In this document: positions 46,202 to 55,690 of the stretch, piece after piece
Position numbering within the stretch: the stretch's first letter is position 1
Layout: every line of letters begins with the position of its first letter
Assembly (NCBI GenBank): GCA_949710005.1
Contig: OX453274.1
Location: 28,123,240 to 28,187,239, forward strand
DNA from: Ricordea florida
Taxonomy: Eukaryota > Cnidaria > Anthozoa > Corallimorpharia > Ricordeidae
Direction of reading: 5' to 3'
Length of the DNA stretch: 64,000 nt
Notes under the pieces: model-generated
Databases searched by the model: none
Seen by the model: only the letters and a program-made list of their open reading frames with translations
Told to the model about the DNA's origin: nothing
Made by a program: the position numbers and the translations under genes

Positions 46202-49200
46202 TGTCCATATGGAATAGTATGTTTTCCATCTTTACAAATTATTCTCTTATCATCATCAGCAGATAGTGCAACTTTATTAACAGTTTCAGTATAAATAACG
46301 TGCTTATAACTTCTAATTACTTCCATTTCCCTCATTTGCTTTACTTTATTTTCTAAACATTCCTTGTAATCATAAAATGATATGTCATTTTCTACAACTG
46401 ATTTTTTCATTCCTTTATCCTTTTTTATCTCTTCACCATCATCCATCCTGAAAGAATATAGCTTTGCTCGTAGACCAACAAATTCAGCTATTATTCTACC
46501 ACCAGCTTCATCTTTGAACTTGCCAATTAATTTTTTGTTTACGCCCGTCTCAATACCAGATGGGTGATTTTTGGGATAATTACTAGTATCAAACATCTCT
46601 CTAACATCATAACTTATATCCTTATAGAAATCCTCTGTTTCTATATCATATACAAGACTATCTGTATCTGTCATAAGTAATTTAGCTTTTTCACAATATT
46701 TTGGTTTGATATAATTATAATGAAAGTCATACATTATTGCTTTACTTATATCTAAAATACACATTCCTAAGTAAATAGGTTTATTATATTTTATATGAGT
46801 TATATTCATATGAACCGCCATAAGATTTTCAGAAAAAATAGTGCGACGATTATAGTTAGATTTTGATATTAATTTTTTTGCATCTTTCTCATTCGTAACT
46901 AATCTTATATCCACCCTTTTTCTAAGATTTTCCATAGTTTTCCCAAATACAGAGTTATTCATGAGTTTGAAGAACTCTTTTTCAAAATCATTCTTTGCAT
47001 TAGCCCTAAATTCAGTATTCAAATCAATGTAAGATTTTAACCACACTGACTCTTCGAATTTAATACCTCTATGAATTTTTTTTACTTTTAATCCTAGGCT
47101 TTCATATTTTTTTAGAGTTTCTCGGTGAACTACATACTTTTCCTTATTGTTTAAGTTTGGAATCAATTTATAAACACCATTAACCTTAATTCTCTCAGGA
47201 GCTAGCGGATAGTCACTATGTAAATCATTAAGGTGACGGGGATATTTTATATCAGCCTCGACTATGCACGATATATTTCTCCAATTTTCAATCTCTTCTT
47301 CAATCATCCATTTTAAATCATGAGTAGGGAGTGGTTTACTCATTGCTCCACCATATAGATTATTTGCATCTAAATATTGTATATAATTTTTTGGTTTGTT
47401 AGGGTCATATTCTTTCATGTACGAGTTGTTAGCTTTAGCATATCTATTTGATATCTGAGATATACCCCCTCTAACACCTTTCTCAATCATATTTAGCATA
47501 TCAATGTCAATTATCATCTCCAATTTAACACCAGTTAACTTTAACATAGCATCCCAAGCTAGTCCGGGCGATGTATAATACCAAGCAGGATCCAAACCAT
47601 AATTACTTTGACAAACATCTCTAAAGTTTTCAAATACATCTGCTAATAATAGTACATCTGACTCGAGATATAGATTAAGGTAATCTTGCATTGTTTTCAT
47701 ATTAAAAGTTTTCCATACCTTTTTAGCATGTTTGTAATCATCTTCTGAAATATCTTTACCGTTAAGTTTTGAGTAAAACGCTTCCTTTGTTGGAAGTTGG
47801 GTTTCATTTAGTTTATCAAAATCATCAAGCCAATCATATGGAAATACTCCCTTTCTCAATAATAACTCTAATTTCTCACCAACATGGTATTTTTTACTAT
47901 TTTTAAAAGATTCTTTTGGTAGATAATTTACTAATTTATCAAGACTGGATGGCATAAATTTGAATGAATCTATGAATCTGATATCTCTTTTAACATCTTT
48001 CATCTCTCCACTTTTTTTATCTTTAAAAGTATCAACTACAATCTCTTTTGAGAAAGAAATATACTTTTCCTCGTTATTAGGTATAATTTTTATTTTACCT
48101 TCTGTTTTACTAAGGTTATTAATAAATAGATGAGAATCATAACCCGATAGATTGTGAATTATGACGGGAAAGAATTTTGGAATCTTATAATTTAAGTTAC
48201 ATTCATTATGAGCTGCACCTCTATAATTTCCTGTAAGATGACAGTGGTCTATTACCTTATCTTTAACCAATTCTTTTTCACAAATATGGCAATTAGTTGC
48301 ATTTTTATATTTTATTTCATCATTTTCTGACATCATTTTCTTATTAAATTTTTTAAATCTTTTTACATTATAACTTATACAATTTTTATAAATTTTCTTA
48401 AATTCTGCTTCTATATATTCTACAAATTTCTGTGCTACATCATCTTTTGGTGATTTAGCTGTATATCTATAAAATCTAGATTTACATATTTTTTCATTAA
48501 AACTCTTAATATAACAACCGAATGAAACTGGTTTGTGCCTCTGATATTTATTAGTAAAACTTTTATTTTTATCTAGGATATAATGTTTTTTTATTTTTTC
48601 CAAAATAGACTCAAAATCAACATATGCAATAAAAGGTATTCTCATTTTTTTCATAAAATTTCTAAAAGAAATAAAACATGGTTTACCATCTTTATCTTTT
48701 AACATATCAATCCTAGCTTCATTGTACAAATAACAATATCCTTCATGTTTTTCTAATGTTCTTTTTAAGTGAAAAGAATGTAAACAATTATCACAAAAGA
48801 ACATCTTACATTTACGTTTAGTAACTTGTCTAACTATAAGAGCACTAATATTATTTATTAAACAATAGTGTTTATTTGTTTTTTCTTCATCTTTTTCTTT
48901 ATCTGTTTCTTTATCTGTTTCTTCATCAGTTATTAGAAGTAATCTAATCAATTTAAATCCTCGTTTCCTACTTCTTTTTATAGGATATACTCCCACTTTC
49001 TCATCATATCCAAATATAGCAATATCATAATCATTTTGATCTTCAAAATTAGCAATATCTTGTAATGAAGCGGGAAAATTAATTCCACTCCAATTAAAAT
49101 TCATAGAGTTTTCTATCAATTCTTTATTTACTCTCTGCCTGTTTTTCTTCCTTGGATATACAGCTTCAGTTACACACCACTTTAAACATTCATGATCATT

Positions 49201-50424
49201 CTCATTCTTGGGGTTAATAAGTGCATTCCTGTTTTCTAATTCTGGTGGTAGTGGAATATAAGACCCTCCTAAAATAGGAACAAAACGATCTATGAAAATG
49301 TCAAAGAATAGTACATGATCTAATACCCAACCAGATTCTTTATTTAAAAATTCTTCAAATAATCTAAATTGTTCATTTATTAGTCTATCAAATAATTCTG
49401 ATAAATCTGTTTCTTCAAGAACAATTTCTGATTTTACAGAAGGAAAGTTCGCATCACAGTATTTATATATTTTGTCTATATTATCAAATAATTTTTTTTT
49501 GAATCTGCATGAAAATATAAATTTTGTCTTTAATGATCTTTGTGATTTCACTCTATCTTTAATTAAATTTATAACTTTTGGTTTGATTTTATGCAAGAAT
49601 ACCTTTTCATCATTCTTTTTATTTCCTTCAATCCTATAACTTATATAATTACCTTTTATAGCCGATTCATATTCTTTAGGGGTAAAATCTTCCTCAATTT
49701 CGTCTGTGTCAGATTTTTGTTTTTCATTTTCTTTTTGATTAATTGATTTCTCTTTTTTTACACTTTCATTTGTAATAATTTTTTGTTTTTCTTTAGTATT
49801 TTTATTTATAAGATTTTTAAGATCTTTACCAACAGCCTTAACTCTATCAACTACTTTTGTTGCCTGTTTCTTTATCCAATTAAAAGTTTTATTCTTTGTT
49901 TTTGATTCTTTAATATTTTTAACTAAACTTTTAGCACTATCAACAAAATTATATATAATATTTTTTCTTGGGGTAGGTATGATGTCTTGAGTTTGAGTTT
50001 TATTTTTTCTCATAGCGGTTATGGCGGCTTGTTTAGGCGGTGGAGGGCGAGGAGGTTTAATTTTTATTGTTGGGGATGGAGAAACTGGTGGTGTTTTTAC
50101 CCAAGATCGATCTGGTGAACCTGGAGGAGGGCTATCTGGATTAAATTGATCTGGTAAGCCTTGGGATGTGGGCCTTGGTGTATTATTTAGAATTGGAAGA
50201 GGTAAATTTGGTTGGTCTAGAGGTCTATTTTTTGTAATACGCAAAGCTGCAACAATTTCTCGTTTATTATCAATTATTTCTTGAACATTATTAATTATTT
50301 CAGGAATATTACTCAACTCTCTAATTAGGTCTGCTTTTAAAGTCAATTTTGACCTTCCTTCAATATTATACCATGCGACTAAAGATTTCAATTGTACAAC
50401 AGTTAATCTTTTTAATTGTTCCAT
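46147..50424 (-). CDS. family B (protein-primed type) DNA polymerase with endonuclease-VII-like domain (Maverick 2)
   Basis: 1425 aa from an ATG inside the terminal repeat. Order: SAP-like start (RLTVVQLKSLVAWYN), Pro-rich segment (about 67-120), Lys-rich linker, a Cys-protease-like region (NDHECLKWCV near 412, HYCLI near 520), a C2H2-like finger (CDNCLHSFH), exonuclease I (YVDFESIL near 600), an endonuclease-VII-like zinc/HNH domain (CHICEKEL, DHCHLTGNYRGAAHNECN, near 710), exonuclease II (HNLSGYDSHLF), then palm motifs A (YLDANNLYGGAM near 1015), B (NNSVFGKTMENL near 1157) and C (TDTDSLVYDI near 1250). Its last residues read through the antisense of the integrase gene. Confidence 0.92.
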   Translation of the reverse strand: MEQLKRLTVVQLKSLVAWYNIEGRSKLTLKADLIRELSNIPEIINNVQEIIDNKREIVAALRITKNRPLDQPNLPLPILNNTPRPTSQGLPDQFNPDSPPPGSPDRSWVKTPPVSPSPTIKIKPPRPPPPKQAAITAMRKNKTQTQDIIPTPRKNIIYNFVDSAKSLVKNIKESKTKNKTFNWIKKQATKVVDRVKAVGKDLKNLINKNTKEKQKIITNESVKKEKSINQKENEKQKSDTDEIEEDFTPKEYESAIKGNYISYRIEGNKKNDEKVFLHKIKPKVINLIKDRVKSQRSLKTKFIFSCRFKKKLFDNIDKIYKYCDANFPSVKSEIVLEETDLSELFDRLINEQFRLFEEFLNKESGWVLDHVLFFDIFIDRFVPILGGSYIPLPPELENRNALINPKNENDHECLKWCVTEAVYPRKKNRQRVNKELIENSMNFNWSGINFPASLQDIANFEDQNDYDIAIFGYDEKVGVYPIKRSRKRGFKLIRLLLITDEETDKETDKEKDEEKTNKHYCLINNISALIVRQVTKRKCKMFFCDNCLHSFHLKRTLEKHEGYCYLYNEARIDMLKDKDGKPCFISFRNFMKKMRIPFIAYVDFESILEKIKKHYILDKNKSFTNKYQRHKPVSFGCYIKSFNEKICKSRFYRYTAKSPKDDVAQKFVEYIEAEFKKIYKNCISYNVKRFKKFNKKMMSENDEIKYKNATNCHICEKELVKDKVIDHCHLTGNYRGAAHNECNLNYKIPKFFPVIIHNLSGYDSHLFINNLSKTEGKIKIIPNNEEKYISFSKEIVVDTFKDKKSGEMKDVKRDIRFIDSFKFMPSSLDKLVNYLPKESFKNSKKYHVGEKLELLLRKGVFPYDWLDDFDKLNETQLPTKEAFYSKLNGKDISEDDYKHAKKVWKTFNMKTMQDYLNLYLESDVLLLADVFENFRDVCQSNYGLDPAWYYTSPGLAWDAMLKLTGVKLEMIIDIDMLNMIEKGVRGGISQISNRYAKANNSYMKEYDPNKPKNYIQYLDANNLYGGAMSKPLPTHDLKWMIEEEIENWRNISCIVEADIKYPRHLNDLHSDYPLAPERIKVNGVYKLIPNLNNKEKYVVHRETLKKYESLGLKVKKIHRGIKFEESVWLKSYIDLNTEFRANAKNDFEKEFFKLMNNSVFGKTMENLRKRVDIRLVTNEKDAKKLISKSNYNRRTIFSENLMAVHMNITHIKYNKPIYLGMCILDISKAIMYDFHYNYIKPKYCEKAKLLMTDTDSLVYDIETEDFYKDISYDVREMFDTSNYPKNHPSGIETGVNKKLIGKFKDEAGGRIIAEFVGLRAKLYSFRMDDGEEIKKDKGMKKSVVENDISFYDYKECLENKVKQMREMEVIRSYKHVIYTETVNKVALSADDDKRIICKDGKHTIPYGHYSLKTESGGSSVSNGTT

Positions 50425-50659
50425 TTGTAATTTTGTAATTTGTAATTTATCTTTTTAAATCATATTTTTTTATCATTTTTTTTATCATTTTTTTTTTTAT
50501 ATTTTGCTATAAGATAGAGAAAGTCTGCACAAAAGTCTGTTAGCAGTTAGCTCTTTTAATAGTTCTTCACAAAGCTATTATTAAATTTGAAATAATTAAT
50601 TATATAATAATTCTATAATAATTATATAATTGTGCCAGGACCCCCATACTACTACATCA
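50386..50659 (-). repeat. right terminal inverted repeat of Maverick 2
   Basis: Inverse copy of the left repeat, differing mainly in the length of A/T runs. It contains the first codons of the polymerase. Confidence 0.92.
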
Positions 50660-50664
50660 TGGCT
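50660..50664 (+). repeat. target site duplication of Maverick 2, right copy
   Basis: TGGCT directly after the right terminus. Confidence 0.8.
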
Positions 50665-50819
50665 GAAGACATTAGTTGTTGATCCTGAACGGGAATTTAT
50701 GGGTTCCGCAGAAAAATTGATGAAGCAGCATAATGTTATTATACAGAGGAGTGAAGCAAATAACCATAGAGCTCAGGCTTTTGTGGAGAGAGCGAATCGA
50801 ACAATTTCAGAAAAATTAT
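50665..50819 (+). pseudogene. integrase of Maverick 0, piece 3
   Basis: Continues directly after Maverick 2: LVVDPEREFMGSAEKL with the second catalytic Asp, IIQRSEANNHRAQAFVERAN with the catalytic Glu, and ISEKL before Helitron-like element B. The frame is intact here, so this stretch was good coding sequence when hit. Confidence 0.88.
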
Positions 50820-50906
50820 TCCTCGCGAAGCGAGGTTACTAATCGTGTCGCCTTCGGTCAGACCACGTGGCTCGCAAGCCCGAGTAAATCGAGCCGAGAG
50901 TTTTTA

Positions 50907-50953
<47 letters not shown>

Positions 50954-53900
50954 ATTTGAAAGGTGTCCGTTCGCAGGCCAGGTTACCTAGCAACATTACT
51001 TCATATGAATTTCCGCCATTGGGAATACCGTGGATGATGTTTTGAAAATAATGTGAATTTTGTGGAAACCGATTTTTCTAATCCTGGAAGTACATCCTAG
51101 CAAGAAGATCTCCGAGATGCACAAGTAAGAGTGGCGAGAGATCGTCAACGAGTAAGTTTTAATGCCGCAAAAATCAGCACACGGGAAGCGGTGACTAAGA
51201 GGCATCGCAGCAAAGACAACAACTTCTCGCTCAAAAAAGGCAAAGGAAGCAGCAAGGAAAACGACCAGGAATACAATCAAGTTAGATTGGAAATTGAATT
51301 TGTTATCGATAGAAACAAAGACTCATTTTAGCTATACAGCATTCAGAATTTAAGGAAAGTTATGTCAACAGCATACAGACAGAATGAGAAGACAAACGAC
51401 AAAACAGATTGCCATATCGTCGTGAAAAAAGTGCCAAGAAAGGGGAAACAGAAACCAACCGCAAAGAAATGAAAGATTACAGTAGTTTCAATACAGCAAT
51501 GACAATGCAAGTAAGTATTTTTCGTACCAAAACGATAGCTATCCATTTTGAAGAAATTCCCAATACAGAGACTGCAGTTGTGATAGCAATTATTTATAAT
51601 TATGTGATCTGATATCGTTGCAACGGTGAAAATATATTGTAGATTTGTCTGTTGTAGCAGTTATGTTCAGCATTTGAAACAGAAAAGATACTTAACAATT
51701 AGTGACTGGTTCTGCAATATTATCAGTGATCAATGCAATTCTTTGAAAATAAAGCAGATGGTACCGTAATTTCCGGCAGATTACGCGCGGGTAATGTGTT
51801 AATTTTTCCGCAAACAGTTGTTGGTGCGAGGTATAGGAAGGTGCGGGTAATGCAATAATTTTTAGAGCTACCGGTAAAGTTTAAAACCGTAAGCTAACCA
51901 GGAAAACAGAGATGATAAGATACGTACTCTTCCCAAGACCCGTGTATTGCCTTATCTACTTCGCCTTCATTGCTTATTCTAATAACAGACTTTTCTGCTC
52001 TTGATGAAAGCCGAACAAATTGAACCAAAATCGATAGATAAACAAATCTTTTATCGTGTTTGTGCTATTTCTTTCTTTCCTTGTCCAGCTTGTTTCTTTG
52101 TTAGTTAAGAAAAAACATTCCTCACTTACACGGGTATTGAACTTGAAAATAAATTAATTTAAATGTGAAAAAGCAGGCTTCACAAGCACGCAAAAATGAT
52201 GCCGACATGTTCATTTCATGGCCACGCCTAATTAATGACGCGACAAGGAAAGTGATTGTCGGCACACGTGTAAACAAACATTCGCAGCTCAAAATTTTAC
52301 AATACCGGAATATTCGACGCATCAGTGAAATATTCTTAGCTATCACTGCTTTGAGTTAAGGAGTACATTCCCGTTTCGAGCGATTTCTTAGACTCAGTAG
52401 GTCCTGAGATATCTATTTTTTTGAGGACAGATTTTTACAAGCGCTATTATTTCCAATGAAACATCGAAAAAAATGGTTGTGAAAATGTACTAATTGCACG
52501 CAAAAGGATACCACGTCAACAAAAACAATGAATGAAGTTTTTACCTGATTCAAAACGTTATAAAAAGGTAACTGACAGCAATTTACAATCTCCGATCATT
52601 TACGATAATTGTAGCAACATGCCCGGTGTAAAACGTGCACACGTCAGAGTTTCAAGATGATTTTGGAAGTCGCTTTTCGCTGAGTAGTATTTCTCTTTGC
52701 TATATATCTTTGCTACATATACCGTATGTATTAAGTAATTAAAAGGTTTTGTTGGTACTGACAAGTTCCTTAGCCTTTTGTAAATGGATTTTTACCTTTG
52801 AGTTCCAGGTATCCCTGGGAAAAACTCTCTTAGTCCCCACACTTTTCCCACAAATGAAAAATTCCTTTAGGCCCTACTTTGCAAAATTAGGCATAACATC
52901 TTAACCTTTTTCCTTAATGCTGTTTAATTCATTTTTATGATGTCAAATATTTAACAACAACTGCAATATACAGTTGACCTTTTACATTGGGAAGACTAAA
53001 GTTTGTAATGCCTAAATTTTCGCGATCTTTCTTATATATTCATTGCAAGGGTGCTGTATGTAATAACAAGTCTCTAAAGTTTCCTAAAAGCTCTGTGCTT
53101 TCAATCATGATTTTCCACACTAACTGTATGGACTAATTCATTTTTATGATGTCAAATAGAAATATTTAATAACAACTACAATATACAGTTGACATTTTAC
53201 ATTAAAAAAACTCTACAAAGGAGAAACTAAAGTTTGTAATGCCAAAATTTTTATGATCTTTCTTATGTATTCATTCCGAGGTTGCTGTATGTAATAACAA
53301 GTCTTTGAAGTTTCCTAAATGCCCTATACTTTCAATCATGATTTTCCACACTAACTGTATGGACAAATGACTGCACTAGCATGATTGCTGCAGGTCAGGA
53401 AATTGTGAGGGAAAAAATTCTTCAAGCAAGAGAAAAGTCAGGGAATTTCATTTCCAGTAAGGGAAAGTTTAAGTCTTTGAGAAAAGTCAGGGAAAAGTGA
53501 AATTTAAGAGTTCTAATTTATTTATTGCCAATTCAGCTATGGTTTGGTGTAATTAAGAATGTGACATGAAATGTGTTGGAGTGGTAGAATTAAATGACAA
53601 GCTGATTTTGGATTGCCTAAAAAATCAATCCTTTTTCCATGACTTTGTTACCTTAAGAAACTATCAATCCATATGCACTGTATGTGACTTTCTGAAAGCA
53701 TATTAAATAAATGAGTGGAGAGGTTGGCTGTGAGGTGGGACTAATTTGTGAATTTTCTTATTTCGTTGGTAAGGGAAATTTTACATTTGTCAGGAAAAAG
53801 TAGGGGAATTTCAAGATCCTGTGGCTGTGGCAACCATAACTAGACTCTAAGCCGAAAAAAAGAAATGGTATTGTTCAGAGATGAGTAATTTTTACCACAA

Positions 53901-54254
53901 CTGATACAAACCCTTAATTCAGAAGAAAACTGTATTGCTTGTAGTAATAGAGAAACAATACCTTTACCCAGATTAGGACATACACCCCCACCCCATAACA
54001 GTATATTATGTTAAACATAAAAAAATAACAATAATAATAATATCAATACCAGCAATAACAATAATAATAATAATAATGGTAATAATACAATAATAGGCAT
54101 GATAATAATTACAAGAACTGAGAAAGTAAAAAAAGTGATAATGATATAAGTAAATACATAAATTGGGGTTCTATCCCTCATGGGAAAAACCACCATGAGC
54201 CATGAGTTCTTTAAAAGCTAGCTTCGCGAGGTTTTGCGGGAGTCGTATTTCTAG
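50820..54254 (+). mobile_element. Helitron-like element B, non-autonomous
   Basis: 3.4 kb, with the same ends as A1 and A2 (CCTCGCGAAGCGAGG hairpin at the start, CTTCGCGAGG and GTATTTCTAG at the end) but more diverged inside. It sits in the integrase gene of Maverick 0 without target duplication, between A/T-rich bases. It has (TA)n at about 50900-50950, (AAT)n near 54020-54100, and a segment at 51050-51530 that matches A1 and A2 and looks exon-like. No transposase gene. Confidence 0.7.
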
Positions 54255-54370
54255 TTTAGTCACCAATATTCCCAAGAAATGCTCATGGAAGATAGATCAA
54301 GGGTGTGGGTTAAAAGACTTCCAGATATTATTCAGACGTTAAATTCAACTCCAACACGTTTGACTGGTAA
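54255..54370 (+). pseudogene. integrase of Maverick 0, piece 4
   Basis: Resumes after element B with EMLMEDRSRVWVKRLPDIIQ and LNSTPTRLTGK, matching the intact integrases. It ends at the TAA target site of the MITE. Confidence 0.88.
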
Positions 54371-54669
54371 GGGCGGACCATTAGAAAAGTGATGGGGAGG
54401 GGGGGTGGGGAATTTTCAGCTTGCACGAATTCTTTTTTTCGCTCACTGCTTGTGCATGAATTTTTTTTCAGGTGAACCCCTCTGCACGAATTTTTTTTAC
54501 TACGTGTGAAAAATTCACAATTGGACCTTCCTTCTGTATGAATTTTTTTTTTCCTTCTTGTTTGCATGAATTTTTTTCTTGGCATTTTCCCTTGCATGAA
54601 TTTTTTTTTGTTTTTTTTTTTCCCAATACCCCCCCTCCCCTCCCCATCACTTTTCTAGTGGTCCGTCCC
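54371..54669. mobile_element. 299-bp MITE, PIF/Harbinger-like
   Basis: Terminal inverted repeats of about 30 bp (GGGCGGACCATTAGAAAAGT at the left, with the inverse at the right) and a 3-bp duplication TAA (54368-54370 and 54670-54672). TAA/TWA duplications are typical of PIF/Harbinger elements. The inside holds about six copies of TGCAYGAATTTTTTT-like motifs. No coding capacity. Confidence 0.82.
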
Positions 54670-54672
54670 TAA

Positions 54673-54960
54673 AGAGCCGGTGACGGTAGAGGTAAGGTAG
54701 AGATTAAGCTTGTAAATTATAAACGGCCCATAGGTACGTATGAGGCGAGGTTACCCATGGGTGTTTATGTCAGATATTTATTGGCGTCGAGTGAATTAGA
54801 AGAAGGTCAAATAAGGCCTACTGACCCTCATTGGTCGATTGAGGTTTAGGAATTAGATGGAATTGTTGTTTCCAAAGGTCAACGTGTATTATATTATTTG
54901 GTTAATGGGCCGAGGCGTTTTTTTACCAGGGAAGAGCATACGGTGTTGAATTTAGTGTGA
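54673..54960 (+). pseudogene. integrase of Maverick 0, piece 5 (C-terminus)
   Basis: C-terminal part: the KRPIGTYEARLPMGVYVRYL block, LEEGQIRPTDPHWSIEV, an in-frame TAG, then VLYYLVNGPRR and the final TGA at 54958-54960. One stop and one small frame change suggest decay after or around the insertions. Confidence 0.85.
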
Positions 54961-55138
54961 CCTATTTGATTATCTAATCGTCCAATTGTTGCTAAATCAC
55001 TAGCAAAATTAACATATTGAAGTCGGACTTAATAATCTTTGTAATAACAGTAAACATTGTTTTCAACTAGCCTTTTAAAAAGCTTTCATCTATGAAATGA
55101 TCAGGATCATAAAGGTTATTTCATCGTAAAATCTGCAC

Positions 55139-55330
55139 TTATGAATCCACTTTTTTAGTTGTGATTTTTATTGGGTTGCAACATTCCTTACATCGATTTT
55201 TTCGTAGGTTATGGCTGCATTTTTCAGATCCACCACACGTAACACACCGAGACTTTCGACTCCCATGAATACATTTCTTAGTAATTTTATATTTTGTAGC
55301 ATTTTTTCGACACTTAGAACAACATTTCAT
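55139..55330 (-). CDS. Cys/His-repeat small protein (Maverick 0)
   Basis: 63 codons from ATG at 55328-55330. It starts with CCSKCRKNATKY, then two repeats of the type CIHGSRKSRCVTCGG and CSHNLRKNRCKECC, the same zinc-binding repeat as in the left-end genes of Mavericks 1 and 2. Here the gene lies between integrase and polymerase and lacks the SAP-like part. The frame is open, unusual for this decayed element; it may be short enough to have escaped mutation. Confidence 0.6.
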   Translation of the reverse strand: MKCCSKCRKNATKYKITKKCIHGSRKSRCVTCGGSEKCSHNLRKNRCKECCNPIKITTKKVDS

Positions 55331-55354
55331 TTCTCGTCCTTCTTTTAAAAAGTA

Positions 55355-55690
55355 ACTAAGGTATCTATAGAATTTAAATCTTTGACATTTTGATTTCTTG
55401 GCTCACTCATATATTCACTCATTATTCAATTTTACTGCATTGAAATATTTAGTGCAAATTCCGATAATAAATGCATAGAATTCTTAGAACTACTTGTTGA
55501 TGGTTTACAGCTGATGTTATATTTATTTTACCAGACCTGAATGCAATACTTTTCAACCCTTTATCCGTCGTTTTATAAACGATAATGACTCCAGCATATT
55601 TATTTATATCAAAATGACAACTGACGACATCTGATTGAGGGTTCGTTAATTTGACGAAGTTACTTCTTCAAATGCAATATCCACAATTCA
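55355..55690 (-). pseudogene. unassigned coding remnant downstream of the polymerase (Maverick 0)
   Basis: Open pieces on the minus strand, among them one at about 55480-55680 with FDINKYAGVIIVYKTTDKG. They appear to continue, after breaks, the open frame that follows the polymerase end at about 55690-56000. I know no family. Nothing comparable follows the polymerases of Mavericks 1 and 2. Confidence 0.35.

Larger units (their letters stand above)
35642..50659. mobile_element. Maverick 2: complete Maverick/Polinton (15.0 kb)
   Basis: Starts TGATGTAGTAGTATGGGGG and ends with its inverse, flanked by a short target duplication, inside the integrase gene of Maverick 0. Gene order matches Maverick 1 from penton to integrase, but the polymerase is of another lineage. 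Genes are open apart from one frameshift in a left-end accessory gene. The end sequence TG..CA fits a retroviral-type integrase. Confidence 0.95.

Noticed and set aside
50733-51045. ORFs with repeated YIYIYI
   Set aside because: They run from integrase relic into the head and TA microsatellite of Helitron-like element B.
51760-53000. Possible separate element inside Helitron-like B
   Set aside because: Part of the sequence is absent from A1 and A2, but I find no terminal repeats or target duplication, so I leave it as part of B.
54328-54672. Overlapping ORFs with repeated CNSC- or NSCK-like motifs
   Set aside because: They come from the internal tandem repeats of the 299-bp MITE and interrupt the integrase frame.
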